Assembly (NCBI RefSeq): GCF_004786035.1
Contig: NZ_CP035088.1
Span: 966,001-1,030,000 of the forward strand
Length of the DNA stretch: 64,000 nt
From: Pseudomonas viciae
GTDB taxonomy: Bacteria > Pseudomonadota > Gammaproteobacteria > Pseudomonadales > Pseudomonadaceae
Reading direction: 5' to 3'
The notes under the pieces were generated by a model. The model worked only from the letters and a program-made list of their open reading frames with translations, was not told the origin of the DNA and did not search any database. Every line of letters starts with the position of its first letter. Positions within the stretch are counted from its first letter, which is position 1. Below, piece after piece: positions 1 through 9,650 of this stretch. The translations under genes and the position numbers were made by a program.

Positions 1-1104
1 GAACAGCGGCATGCTCAGCGCGGCGAGCGTCACCAGGATCCGCCCGACCAGGCCGAAATAACTGCCGACATGCAGGGCATAAACACTGGTCAGCAACTGC
101 GCCTTGAGGCTCTTGTCGCTGTAGCGGCTGTGTTGGCTGATAACGCCGGTCACCGGGTCGAGGAGGAGCTGGTTCAGCGCCCGGTCATGGGGTGAGTTTT
201 TCAGCAGGTAGAACACTGTGGCAGGTTGCCCGGCCACAGGTGGCATGCGCACGTTGTAGGAGGAAAGATCAGGGCCTGCGGTGCTGTAGATGCTGCTCCA
301 CATCGCTCGGTAATCGGCGACCGGCGGCGGGCCTTCTGGCGCCGGACCACGCTTGCGCACCCGTTCTTCCTTGGGTGAATCCGAGAGCAGGCGGATCACG
401 CCGTTGTTGTACCACTCGTAGGACCAGGTCAGCCCGGTCAGGGCCGCCAGCAGATAGAACACCAGGCACCAGGTGCCGGCCACCGAGTGCAAGTCCCAAT
501 TGAAGCTGCGACCTTTCTTCGCCCAGTCGAGGGTCAGCCAGGCGCGCCAGCTTTTCCACTGGCGCGGCCAGCGCAGGTACAGCCCGGACAGGCAGAAAAA
601 CACCAGGATCAACGTGCAGGCACCGGTAATCTGCCGGCCCACCTCATCCAGGGTCAGGACGCGGTGCAACCTGAGCATCAGGCCAAAGAAATCCTGGCCC
701 ACCACATCACCCATGAACTGAGCGTTGTACGGGTTGAAATAGCGCATGGGCCCGCGTTTTTCCCCGGGCGGCGCGGCGAAAATCGCCCGTGCGGCGTTGC
801 CGCTGTCGGTCTCGACCCAGAGCATGGCGACGGTTTTGCCGGAGGCGGCCTCGATCTGTTCCACCAGCTCGGCGGGCGGCAGGACCCCGGCGGGTTGCTT
901 CTCGACCATCAGCACTTGCGGGTTCAGCGCCCGCAGGATCTCGTCCTGGAACGACACCACGGCCCCGGTAATGCCCATCAACGCCAGGACCAGTCCGGCG
1001 CTGATGCCGAAAAACCAGTGCAACTGGAACAGGGTTTTCTTCAACACGTCGCCCGCCTTTGAGTCATTACTGTTCATCACGGCGCGCATGTTATCGAGAA
1101 CCAT
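1..1104 (-). CDS. PepSY-associated TM helix domain protein (C-terminus beyond left edge)
   Basis: Inner-membrane protein of the PepSY-associated TM family, often linked to iron or siderophore uptake genes; its exact role is not known. 368 residues lie inside the window in one uninterrupted frame that leaves by the left edge. Visible membrane helices are at about residues 25-50 ([16 protein letters not shown]), 158-178 ([18 protein letters not shown]) and 206-228 ([19 protein letters not shown]), with an extracytoplasmic PepSY-like stretch between the first two ([17 protein letters not shown]). Conserved histidines LHW, LHRVL and DLHSVAG are the family hallmark and may bind a metal or haem (inference). 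The ATG at 1102-1104 is chosen because GGTG lies 8 bases upstream; Met-6 or Met-10 are alternatives. It is transcribed away from speC, on the same strand and downstream of the speC terminator. Confidence 0.85.
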   Translation of the reverse strand, partial: MVLDNMRAVMNSNDSKAGDVLKKTLFQLHWFFGISAGLVLALMGITGAVVSFQDEILRALNPQVLMVEKQPAGVLPPAELVEQIEAASGKTVAMLWVETDSGNAARAIFAAPPGEKRGPMRYFNPYNAQFMGDVVGQDFFGLMLRLHRVLTLDEVGRQITGACTLILVFFCLSGLYLRWPRQWKSWRAWLTLDWAKKGRSFNWDLHSVAGTWCLVFYLLAALTGLTWSYEWYNNGVIRLLSDSPKEERVRKRGPAPEGPPPVADYRAMWSSIYSTAGPDLSSYNVRMPPVAGQPATVFYLLKNSPHDRALNQLLLDPVTGVISQHSRYSDKSLKAQLLTSVYALHVGSYFGLVGRILVTLAALSMPLF

Positions 1105-1117
1105 TCATAAACACCCA

Positions 1118-1150
1118 CAAAAAAAGCCCGTGACACCGTCACGGGCTTTC
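1118..1150 (-). terminator. Rho-independent terminator of speC
   Basis: A perfect 10-bp stem AGCCCGTGAC / GTCACGGGCT (1125-1134 and 1138-1147) with a 3-base loop is followed on the minus strand by a run of T (the A-run at 1119-1125). It lies 20 bases after the speC stop codon, so it ends the speC transcript before the PepSY gene. Confidence 0.9.
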
Positions 1151-1169
1151 GGGTCCAGCCATCAGCGCA

Positions 1170-2333
1170 TTACACGTAGAACGATTTCAGCGGCGGGAAG
1201 CCATTGAATTCCACGGCGCTGTAGCTGGTGGTGTAGGCACCGGTCGACAGCCAGTACAGGCGGTCACCGATGGCCAGGTTCAGCGGCAAACCGTACTTGT
1301 AATTTTCGTACATGATGTCGGCGCTGTCGCAAGTCGGGCCGGCGATGACCACTTCTTCCATCTCGCCTTTCTTCTCGGTCCAGATCGGGAACTTGATGGC
1401 TTCGTCCATGGTTTCGATCAGGCCGGAGAACTTGCCCACATCGGTGTACACCCAACGCTCGACGGCGGTACGCGATTTACGCGCCACCAGCACCACTTCG
1501 CTGACCAGAATGCCGGCGTTGGCGATCAACGAACGGCCCGGCTCCAGGATGATTTCCGGCAGGTCGTCGCCGAAGTCTTCCTTGAGGAAGCGGATGATTT
1601 CCTCGGCGTAGGTTTCCAGGCTGTTAGTGCGGGTGATGTAGTTGGCCGGGAAGCCGCCGCCCATGTTGATCAGCTTCAGGACGATGCCGTCTTCTTCTTT
1701 CAGGCGTTCGAAGATCACCTTGACCTTGGCGATGGCCGCGTCCCAGACGCTGATGTCGCGCTGTTGCGAGCCAACGTGGAACGAAATGCCGTACGGCACC
1801 AGGCCCAGGTCGCGGGCCAGGATCAGCAGGTCCATGGCCATGTCGGTCTGGCAGCCGAACTTGCGCGACAGTGGCCAGTCAGCGGTGGTCGAGCCTTCGG
1901 TGAGGATCCGTACATAGACCTTCGAGCCCGGTGCGGCCTTGGCGATGTTGCGCAGGTCGGCTTCGGAGTCGGTGGCATACAGGCGCACGCCCTTCTCGTA
2001 GAAGTAGCGGATGTCGCGGGATTTCTTGATGGTGTTGCCGTAGCTGATCTGATCCGGGCCTACGCCACGGCTCATGACCTTATCCAGCTCATAGATCGAG
2101 GCGATGTCGAAGTTCGAGCCTTTATCCTTGAGCAGGTCGATGATTTCCACCGCCGGGTTGGCCTTGACGGCGTAGTAGACCTTGGCGAAGTCGAAACCGG
2201 CGCGCAGGTCGTCATAGGCCTTGGAGATCATCGCGGTGTCGATCACCACGAACGGGGTTTCCTGCTTGTCGGCGAACGCTTTCATTTTCTGGAAGGTTTC
2301 GCGCGCGAAATAATCTTCGACCTGGATCGACAT
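1170..2333 (-). CDS. speC: Ornithine decarboxylase (group IV, PLP-dependent)
   Basis: Converts L-ornithine to putrescine, the first committed step of polyamine synthesis, in the cytoplasm. It belongs to the eukaryotic-type, alanine-racemase-fold decarboxylases rather than the large E. coli type; 387 residues is the usual length in Pseudomonas. Visible hallmarks are the PLP-binding lysine in AVKANP (K57), FHVGSQ (H186), the glycine-rich NMGGGFP (223-229), EPGRSL (264-269) and the catalytic cysteine in GPTCDSAD (C335). The start is the ATG at 2331-2333, preceded by AGGAGT at good spacing; an in-frame ATG 21 bases further upstream lacks a site. A terminator follows directly. The long leader contains a terminator-like hairpin and a small ORF whose stop codon overlaps the ribosome-binding site, so expression may be controlled there (inference). 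Confidence 0.95.
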   Translation of the reverse strand: MSIQVEDYFARETFQKMKAFADKQETPFVVIDTAMISKAYDDLRAGFDFAKVYYAVKANPAVEIIDLLKDKGSNFDIASIYELDKVMSRGVGPDQISYGNTIKKSRDIRYFYEKGVRLYATDSEADLRNIAKAAPGSKVYVRILTEGSTTADWPLSRKFGCQTDMAMDLLILARDLGLVPYGISFHVGSQQRDISVWDAAIAKVKVIFERLKEEDGIVLKLINMGGGFPANYITRTNSLETYAEEIIRFLKEDFGDDLPEIILEPGRSLIANAGILVSEVVLVARKSRTAVERWVYTDVGKFSGLIETMDEAIKFPIWTEKKGEMEEVVIAGPTCDSADIMYENYKYGLPLNLAIGDRLYWLSTGAYTTSYSAVEFNGFPPLKSFYV

Positions 2334-2344
2334 ACTTGGGACTC

Positions 2345-2533
2345 CTACTGGCAAACATCAGGATCAATGGGTGTGAGGGCAAGCAGCCCTCGTGAACGTC
2401 CTCCGTATCCCCACTTTGGTTCGCCTACTTCCCAAGGCATGTCGCCGAAAGCAAAAAGGCCATGGGATGCGTGGTTCCCTTGGCCTTGCTGTCTCGTCGT
2501 CAGTACTTGAGCCGGATGGATCGTTTCCAGCAT
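2345..2533 (-). CDS. Candidate 62-residue leader ORF upstream of speC
   Basis: A 62-codon frame runs from an ATG at 2531-2533 to a TAG at 2345-2347. The stop codon lies inside the AGGAGT ribosome-binding site of speC, 11 bases before its ATG, an arrangement that would couple the two genes if the frame is translated. It also runs straight through the hairpin at 2456-2487. Against it: no clear ribosome-binding site precedes the ATG, third-position GC is much lower than in neighbouring genes, and I do not recognise the product. It may simply be open by chance. Confidence 0.3.
   Translation of the reverse strand: MLETIHPAQVLTTRQQGQGNHASHGLFAFGDMPWEVGEPKWGYGGRSRGLLALTPIDPDVCQ
2451..2487 (-). promoter_or_regulatory. 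Terminator-like hairpin in the speC leader (possible attenuator)
   Basis: On the minus strand a 12-bp stem with one mismatch (2487-2476 with 2467-2456, loop of 8) is followed at once by TTTTTGCTTT. It lies about 120 bases upstream of the speC start and 320 bases after the preceding gene, too far to be a simple terminator for that operon. The downstream CATGCCTTGGG (about 2435-2445) can pair CCTTGG with CCAAGG of the stem, which would break the hairpin, as in an attenuator. The function is inferred. Confidence 0.45.
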
Positions 2534-2711
2534 GGACGTTCGGCGCGAACTTTAGGGCGTGAGGGGCCTGAGATCAACTAAAAATGTCGCGTTTTTGCAC
2601 ACATCCGTCGTGCGGCCCGCGACAGCTCATGATGTAACCGACCTGCGTGACAGATTGATGTTCCCGTTGAAGTTGTTTTTGAGGTGTTTCAGGGGTATTT
2701 GTGCAGCCCCA

Positions 2712-2802
2712 TTCGCGAGCAAGCCCGCTCCCACACTGGGCTGTGTTCAACCACAAATTGCCGGTCGATGCAGATCTAATGTGGAGCGGGCTTGCTCGCG
2801 AA
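2712..2802. repeat. REPIN (inverted pair of REP sequences)
   Basis: Two REP units in opposite orientation: TTCGCGAGCAAGCCCGCTCC at 2712 and GAGCGGGCTTGCTCGCGAA ending at 2802, with about 45 bases between. It occupies the 3' side of the osmoprotectant operon. The second unit has lost one G (GTGGAGC for GTGGGAGC). The whole gap 2334-2810 holds this repeat, the speC leader and no convincing conserved gene. Confidence 0.9.
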
Positions 2803-2810
2803 GGCGTCAG

Positions 2811-3968
2811 TCAGGCCAACGCGGTTTCGGCCGGCGAAACAATGCTGGTCTTGCCCCCACGGGATTTGCCAGAGCTCAGGTACTCGGCGATCGATTCCTG
2901 GGTCACTTCGCCAAGGAACACTCGCTCGGCGTCCATCACCGGCAGCCACGAACGGTTGAATTCGTACATGCGCGACAGCAGGATCCGCAGGTGTTCATCG
3001 TAGGCCGCGGTGGAGTTGAACTCGCGCAGGAACTGCGCGCAGGTACCGGCCTGGCGGTACAGGTCGCGACGGCGCACATACCCCAGGGCCTTGTTCTCGG
3101 CGCAGGTGACCACCACGTAGCGCCGGTCATGTTCGTCCATCAGTTCCAGTGCCTCGGCCACGGGGGTTTCCGGGCTGACCGACGGGGCGTTGTCCGCCGC
3201 GTCCTCGGCCTTGACCAGCAGCAGTCGCTTGAGCGTGCTGTCCTGGCCGACGAAATTGCTGACGAACTCATCGGCCGGATGCGCCAGCAAGGTATCCGGG
3301 TGATCGCACTGGACCAACTTGCCGGCGCGGAAGATCGCAATCTTGTCGCCCAGCTTGATGGCTTCGTCGATGTCGTGGCTGACCATGATCACGGTCTTGT
3401 TCAGCGCCCGTTGCATCTCGAAAAACTCGTTCTGGATCATCTCGCGGTTGATCGGGTCCACCGCGCCGAAAGGTTCGTCCATCAGCAGCAGCGGCGCATC
3501 GGCCGCCAGGGCGCGGATCACGCCGATCCGTTGCTGCTGGCCGCCCGACAGTTCCCGGGGGTAGCGATGCAGGTACTGCTTGGGTTCGAGCTTGATCATG
3601 CTCATCAATTCGCGGGCACGGTCGTGGCATTTCTGCTTGTCCCAGCCGAGCAGGCGCGGGACCACGGTGATGTTTTCCTCGATGGTCATGTTCGGGAACA
3701 GGCCGATCTGCTGGATCACATAGCCGATGTTGCGGCGCAGGGTCACTTCGTCCAGGCCGGTGGTGTCCTCGCCATTGATCAATACCTTGCCCGAGGTGGG
3801 CGGGATCAGGCGATTGATCATCTTCAGCGTGGTGCTTTTGCCACAGCCCGACGGCCCGAGGAACACGCAGATCTCGCCTTCGTTGACGATCAGGTTCACC
3901 GAGTCCACGGCCTTGACGTCCTTGCCGTTGCTCTTGAAGGTTTTGCTGAGGTTTTGAAGTTCGATCAT
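2811..3968 (-). CDS. Osmoprotectant (betaine/choline/carnitine) ABC transporter, ATP-binding subunit with CBS domains
   Basis: Energises import of quaternary-amine osmoprotectants. The 385-residue protein has an N-terminal ATPase domain with Walker A GPSGCGKST (38-46), ABC signature LSGGQQQR (140-147) and Walker B LLLMDEP (160-166), and a C-terminal region of about 120 residues that looks like a CBS pair, which in the OpuA/ProV family senses ionic strength. The start is the ATG at 3966-3968, overlapping the TGA of the upstream permease as ATGA, so the two are translationally coupled; the upstream in-frame ATG would lie inside the permease gene. It is the last gene of a four-gene operon permease-binding protein-permease-ATPase. 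An OpuC-type substrate range is inferred from the family. Confidence 0.93.
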   Translation of the reverse strand: MIELQNLSKTFKSNGKDVKAVDSVNLIVNEGEICVFLGPSGCGKSTTLKMINRLIPPTSGKVLINGEDTTGLDEVTLRRNIGYVIQQIGLFPNMTIEENITVVPRLLGWDKQKCHDRARELMSMIKLEPKQYLHRYPRELSGGQQQRIGVIRALAADAPLLLMDEPFGAVDPINREMIQNEFFEMQRALNKTVIMVSHDIDEAIKLGDKIAIFRAGKLVQCDHPDTLLAHPADEFVSNFVGQDSTLKRLLLVKAEDAADNAPSVSPETPVAEALELMDEHDRRYVVVTCAENKALGYVRRRDLYRQAGTCAQFLREFNSTAAYDEHLRILLSRMYEFNRSWLPVMDAERVFLGEVTQESIAEYLSSGKSRGGKTSIVSPAETALA

Positions 3969-4618
3969 TTGAGGAGTCCTTTTGGGGTCAGCGAGCGTTG
4001 CAGCCATTGCAGAAGCAGGTCGGCGAAGATGGCCAGGAGACTGACCAGCACGGCGCCGACGATCAGCATCGACATGTCGCTGCGGCTGATGGAAGCGAGG
4101 ATGAGCACGCCCAGGCCACCGGCACCGATGGTGGCGGCGATGGTCATGACACCGATGTTCATGACCACGGCGGTGCGCACGCCGGCCAGGATCACCGGCA
4201 CGGCGATGGGCAGTTCGACCATGCGCAGGCGCTGGCCGAAGGTCATGCCGATGCCCCGGGCGGCTTCACGGATACCCGGTTCGACGCCGGTCAGGGCCAG
4301 GTAGGTGTTGCGCATGATCGGCAGCAGGGAATAGAGAAACACCGCGGTGATTGCCGGCATCGGCCCCAGGCCCTGGCCGAATTTGGAATAGAACGGCAGC
4401 AGCAGGCCGAATAGCGCAATCGACGGAATCGTCAGCAGCACCGTGGCGCTGGCTTGCAACGGGCCGGCGAGCGCCGGGAAGCGGGTCATGAAGATGCCCA
4501 GCGGCACACCGACCACAATCGCCAGGGTCACGGCGATGCCCACCAGGGTGATGTGCTGCCAGGTCAGGTGCAGTACCAGCGGCCAGTCCAGATGGGAAAA
4601 GGCGTCAAGAAAATCCAT
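3965..4618 (-). CDS. Osmoprotectant ABC transporter, permease subunit
   Basis: Membrane subunit of 217 residues, normal for the OpuCB/OpuCD type. Five to six hydrophobic helices are visible (first at about 20-45, WQHITLVGIAVTLAIVVGVP) and the cytoplasmic EAA-type loop GIREAARGIGMT at about 134-145 that docks on the ATPase. Its TGA stop overlaps the ATG of the ATPase gene. The start ATG at 4616-4618 follows GGAAAAGCC and lies 15 bases after the binding-protein stop. It pairs with the second permease of this operon to form the channel. Confidence 0.93.
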   Translation of the reverse strand: MDFLDAFSHLDWPLVLHLTWQHITLVGIAVTLAIVVGVPLGIFMTRFPALAGPLQASATVLLTIPSIALFGLLLPFYSKFGQGLGPMPAITAVFLYSLLPIMRNTYLALTGVEPGIREAARGIGMTFGQRLRMVELPIAVPVILAGVRTAVVMNIGVMTIAATIGAGGLGVLILASISRSDMSMLIVGAVLVSLLAIFADLLLQWLQRSLTPKGLLK

Positions 4619-4633
4619 GGCTTTTCCTCCAGG

Positions 4634-5536
4634 TCATTGGGTTGAGAGCAGGGAATGCTGGCGCAGGAAATCGGCGGCAACGGTGGAAGGGCTTTCGTGG
4701 TTGACGTCCACGCGGGCGTTGAGCTGGCGCATGGTTGCATCGTCGAACAGCTCGGCCAGGGGCTTGAGCTGCGCGGCCAGTTGCGGGTGCGCATCGAGGA
4801 ACGCCTGGCGCACCACCGGCGCGGCGGTGTAGTCGGGGAAGTAATGCTTGTCGTCTTCGAGCAACTTCAGCTTGAAAGCGTTCAGCCGGCCGTCGGTGGT
4901 GTACACCAGCCCGGCGAACACCTGGCCGTTGCGCAGGGCGGTATAGACCAGGCCGGCATCCATCTGCCGGATATTCTTGCGGGTCAGGTTCATGCCGTAC
5001 TGCTCGACCATGCCCGCCAGGCCATCGGAACGATTGGCGAACTCGGTGTCCAGGGCCACCAGGTGATTGTCGTTGGCTTCGGCCTGCAGCACCGTGTTCA
5101 ACTGGCTGATGCTGTTGATCTGCGGGTATTGGCGAGCGACTTTCTCCGGCAGTGCCAGGGCGTAGGTGTTGCTGAATTTCGACGGGGCCAGCCAGACCAG
5201 GCCTTTTTTCGCGTCGAGTTCTTTCACCCGGGCGTAGGACTGGGCGCTGTCGAGTTTCTCGGTGACATGGTTGTAGGCCACCAGCGACACGCCGGTGTAT
5301 TCCCACAGCATGTCCAATTGCCCGGTTTCATGGGCACTGCGGGCCAGGTTGCTGCCCAGGCCACCGGTGATCTGCGCGTCGTAGCCCTTGCTGCGCAGGT
5401 ATTGCGCGGTGATTTCCGCCAGCAGCGTCTGTTCGGTGAACACCCGGGCGCCGAGGCGGATCAGGGGCTTTTCAGCGGCTTGGGCGAATCCTGCGAACAG
5501 CAGGACACAGCCCAGTATCAAGCTCAACTTCTTCAT
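4634..5536 (-). CDS. Osmoprotectant ABC transporter, periplasmic substrate-binding protein
   Basis: Periplasmic binding protein of the OpuAC/OpuCC family, 300 residues. It starts with a clear Sec signal peptide (MKKLSLILGCVLLFAGFAQA, cleavage after AQA) and continues with RLGARVFTEQTLLAEI and GGLGSNLARSAHETGQLD, the usual first lobe of quaternary-amine binders; the aromatic MLWEYTGVSL segment (about 97-106) is where family members cage the ammonium group (family knowledge). It lies 25 bases downstream of the first permease and 15 upstream of the second, within the operon. Confidence 0.92.
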   Translation of the reverse strand: MKKLSLILGCVLLFAGFAQAAEKPLIRLGARVFTEQTLLAEITAQYLRSKGYDAQITGGLGSNLARSAHETGQLDMLWEYTGVSLVAYNHVTEKLDSAQSYARVKELDAKKGLVWLAPSKFSNTYALALPEKVARQYPQINSISQLNTVLQAEANDNHLVALDTEFANRSDGLAGMVEQYGMNLTRKNIRQMDAGLVYTALRNGQVFAGLVYTTDGRLNAFKLKLLEDDKHYFPDYTAAPVVRQAFLDAHPQLAAQLKPLAELFDDATMRQLNARVDVNHESPSTVAADFLRQHSLLSTQ

Positions 5537-5561
5537 AAACGATTCCTTTATCCGGCCAGGC

Positions 5562-6278
5562 TTATGACGGGCGCAGACCGCGTTCCAGCCAGAGGCGGCT
5601 GGCCAGTGTCACCAAACCGTCGAGCAGCAACGCCAGCAAGGCGGTGCAGGCCGCGCCGAGCAGCAGCTGCGGCTGATTGTTCAAGGCAATGCCGGGGAAG
5701 ATCAGGCTGCCGAGGCTGTTGGCGCCGATCAGGAATGCCAGCGGCGCGGTGCCGACGTTGATCGCCAGCGCCACCCGCACGCCGCCGATGATGATCGGCA
5801 CGGCATTGGGCAACTCGACTTTCCACAGCACCTGGCGCGGGGTCATGCCGATGCCGACGGCGGCTTCCTTGAGGGAGCCCTGGACGTTTTTCAGACCTTC
5901 ATAGGTGTTGCGCACGATGGGCAACAGCGAGGCCAGGAACAGCGCAAAGATGGCCGGCCCGCTGCCAATGCCCAGGATGCCCAGGGCGATGGCCAGAACG
6001 GCCAGGGGCGGCACAGTGTTGCCGATGTTGAACACTTGCATGAAGCGTTCGGCGCGCCCGACCAGGCTGGGGCGGCTTAAGGCGATACCCGCCGGGATGC
6101 CCACGAGCAGGGCCGCCAGCATGGACGCCAGGACAAGCATCAGGTGCGCTTGCAGGTAAAACAGCAGGTCGTCGCGGTAATGTTGGATCGTATCGATGCC
6201 GATCCAGTGGACCAACAGGGCCAGGAGAGCGACGACGACCGCCCCCCCGATAAGCCCTTTGCCATAGCGGATAGCCAC
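5562..6278 (-). CDS. Osmoprotectant ABC transporter, permease subunit (first gene of operon)
   Basis: Second membrane subunit, 238 residues, with helices at about 8-25, 43-68 and onward and the EAA loop SLKEAAVGIGMTPRQ. The chosen start is the GTG at 6276-6278 because AAAGGAG stands 8 bases before it and homologous permeases begin at this point; an ATG 57 bases upstream has no ribosome-binding site. It is the first gene of the operon and diverges from prfC. The permease-binding protein-permease-ATPase order differs from the opuCABCD order of P. aeruginosa, so I leave the symbol open. Confidence 0.9.
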   Translation of the reverse strand: MAIRYGKGLIGGAVVVALLALLVHWIGIDTIQHYRDDLLFYLQAHLMLVLASMLAALLVGIPAGIALSRPSLVGRAERFMQVFNIGNTVPPLAVLAIALGILGIGSGPAIFALFLASLLPIVRNTYEGLKNVQGSLKEAAVGIGMTPRQVLWKVELPNAVPIIIGGVRVALAINVGTAPLAFLIGANSLGSLIFPGIALNNQPQLLLGAACTALLALLLDGLVTLASRLWLERGLRPS

Positions 6279-6609
6279 AGGCGGACTCCTTTGTCTTTCA
6301 GTCGGCGCACGCTTTCCCGGGCGGCGAACCATCACTGGTTGCCGGGAAAACGTTCGCGAGAAGCAGCTCTTTGAATGCCGGTAAAACGGCAGCCAAATCG
6401 AGCCATGAGCGCAGCCTCGTCAGGCTAACTTGCTGATTTTTCAGACCCTGACGAATAGCCGTAACAGGGGGGTGGACGCCTCCACGCGGCAAAAGGTTCC
6501 CATGCCAGGGAAGATCTGGCCACCCTGGATGTGCTCAACGGTTCGGTTCCTGGCGCAAGTTGAGCTATAATCGCCGCCCTTTTTTGAATCACCTGCCAGG
6601 CGATTTCCC
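6279..6609. promoter_or_regulatory. Divergent intergenic region between osmoprotectant operon and prfC
   Basis: About 330 bases without a gene. On the plus strand a perfect -10 TATAAT at 6566-6571, 38 bases before the prfC ATG, marks the likely prfC promoter; its -35 is weak. On the minus side an imperfect inverted repeat around TTTCCCGG / CCCGGGAAA (about 6309-6345) lies in the leader of the permease gene. I see no other structure. Confidence 0.6.
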
Positions 6610-8193
<1,584 letters not shown>

Positions 8194-8215
8194 ACATGTG
8201 TTAAAACCGAAAATC

Positions 8216-8241
8216 CCGCGGCGAAAGCCGCGGTTTTTTTT
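8216..8241 (+). terminator. Rho-independent terminator of prfC
   Basis: Stem CCGCGGC / GCCGCGG with a GAAA tetraloop (8216-8233) followed by eight T. It lies 23 bases after the prfC stop. A near copy recurs at about 9651-9673 as part of the tandem duplication described below. Confidence 0.92.
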
Positions 8242-8653
8242 GGTGGGCGAAAAAGTCATTTCAATCCCCCCAATCATCCGGCAACAGGAAGCATGTTGCC
8301 CTTCTTGCTATCGGGCACTTCTGGCATGGGTGGCGATGCATGTTATGGGTATCAGAACTGCGATGGATTTCCTGCAGAACCTAACAGTTCTGTTAGTGGT
8401 TGAAGGTGGATAACTAGGCTATATATCCGGTCAAGTTTCAATGTTGCGGTGAGCGACATGTCTTCAAAAGAACAAGGTGTTCAGGTTGTCTATAGCTATG
8501 ACCCGCTTGACCGGCACACACACACCAAACACTCAGACGGTACGCGCGTCCAGATATTTTACTGCGGCGATCGTGTCGCTACTGAACTAGCGGGCGATAC
8601 TGTACGTACGGTATTTGAAGCCGAAAGCGCTGTCCTCGCCCAACAGACCACGA
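8217..8653 (+). repeat. Direct repeat, copy 1: terminator, leader and 5' end of the Rhs gene
   Basis: This stretch (terminator hairpin, about 215-base leader, Rhs codons 1-65) recurs at 9651-10030. By eye the leaders differ at about 16 of 225 positions, whereas the last ~122 bases (Rhs coding sequence, 8532-8653) are identical in both copies. Copy 2 lacks 56 bases just after the start codon. Confidence 0.9.
8381..8427 (+). promoter_or_regulatory. Putative Rhs promoter with adjacent palindrome
   Basis: A palindrome CTAACAG-TT-CTGTTAG (8381-8396) is followed by a possible sigma-70 promoter: -35 TTGAAG (8400-8405), 16 bases, -10 TATATC (8422-8427), 31 bases before the ATG. The block GGATAACTAGGCTATATATCC is conserved in copy 2, but the palindrome is degenerate there. 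Confidence 0.45.
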
Positions 8654-9561
8654 ACGAGGGCGGCCAGGAAACCACGTTGATCGCCCACGATGACAAACGC
8701 TCGACCCTTCTCAGCCTGAGGGCGAACGAGGCAGAGCCTGAAACCACGGCATATACCGCGTTCGGCCACAGCCCTGTCGACAAATCCTCGCAGCGGGTGT
8801 TGGGCTTTAATGGGGAGCGTCCCGATAAAAACAGTGGTTTCTATTTGTTGGGCAATGGTTACCGCGCTTTTAATACGGTGCTGATGCGCTTTAATAGCCC
8901 GGACAACCGAAGCCCGTTTGGCGAGGGGGGTATTAATGCCTATGCGTATTGTGCGGGCGACCCGGTTAATAGAACGGATCCGTTTGGGCACTCCTGGATG
9001 TCGCCCTTCAAGGGTATAGCAAATATGTTTTGGCGGAAGGGTCCAGAGAAGTGGACAGTTGGTCAATATGCCATAGTGACGGACAGCGAAACCAAAATCA
9101 AACTTCATACAAGATTGCATCCTGACGATCCCTTTACATTAACGGGGGTCTATCGCAAAAAAGGCGGTAATGTTACGAAGGAAAAAATTTTTGAAAAGGC
9201 GCAGGGACATAACAAAAAGGTGATTGCTCGGGATAATTTTAAACGAGAAAAAATACAGGTCGCAAGGCGGCTCAATGAACTAAGAGCGGAAGAGGCCTAT
9301 GCTCTCCGACAAGCAGTAAACGAAGCCATGTCGGTTAGTCCGGAAGTTAAGGTGCTTGAGAGTGCGTTAGAGAATGCTGAAGATCTTCTTTCGAAAGCCG
9401 AAAAAAAATATAAAAGGGTTGGAGGTAGGCACAATCATGACAACCCCCATAGCGGCCTTGTAACGGACTTGAGATGGGATGTTAGAAATATAGAGAGCAA
9501 GATTAGTAAGATTAGAGGGGCAATTCAAGATCAGTATGTTGCGAATATCGGCCTACCATAG
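8458..9561 (+). CDS. Short Rhs repeat-associated core protein with variable C-terminal tip
   Basis: 367 residues. The first ~180 are an Rhs/YD core: YSYDPLDR near the N-terminus, then [46 protein letters not shown], the conserved block that ends most Rhs cores. After DPFGH comes a ~185-residue tip without recognisable motifs, lysine-rich and probably partly coiled coil ([20 protein letters not shown]). The tip DNA is AT-rich next to its neighbours (runs such as GAAAAAATTTTTGAAAA), a mark of transferred tips. There is no N-terminal secretion or carrier domain, so this is an orphan module, not a full Rhs effector; whether the tip is toxic is unknown, and no immunity-like gene follows. The ATG at 8458 has GGTGAG upstream; the GTG at 8449 is the alternative. 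Confidence 0.75.
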   Translation: MSSKEQGVQVVYSYDPLDRHTHTKHSDGTRVQIFYCGDRVATELAGDTVRTVFEAESAVLAQQTTNEGGQETTLIAHDDKRSTLLSLRANEAEPETTAYTAFGHSPVDKSSQRVLGFNGERPDKNSGFYLLGNGYRAFNTVLMRFNSPDNRSPFGEGGINAYAYCAGDPVNRTDPFGHSWMSPFKGIANMFWRKGPEKWTVGQYAIVTDSETKIKLHTRLHPDDPFTLTGVYRKKGGNVTKEKIFEKAQGHNKKVIARDNFKREKIQVARRLNELRAEEAYALRQAVNEAMSVSPEVKVLESALENAEDLLSKAEKKYKRVGGRHNHDNPHSGLVTDLRWDVRNIESKISKIRGAIQDQYVANIGLP

Positions 9562-9603
9562 CGCAGGCAGGCACTCTGTTGTCGTAAGGGATGGTCAAAA
9601 CCC

Positions 9604-9627
9604 TGTGAGAGCGAGCTTGCTCGCGAT
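9604..9627. repeat. Single REP sequence
   Basis: TGTGAGAGCGAGCTTGCTCG and four further bases, a one-base variant of the common REP unit, 43 bases after the Rhs gene. No inverted partner is present nearby. Confidence 0.8.
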
Positions 9628-9650
9628 AGCGGTGTGTAAACCGGAGACCT

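Noticed and set aside
2559..4304. 581-codon plus-strand frame over the osmoprotectant ATPase gene
   Set aside because: Runs across REPIN sequence and two opposite genes; composition typical of an antisense shadow.
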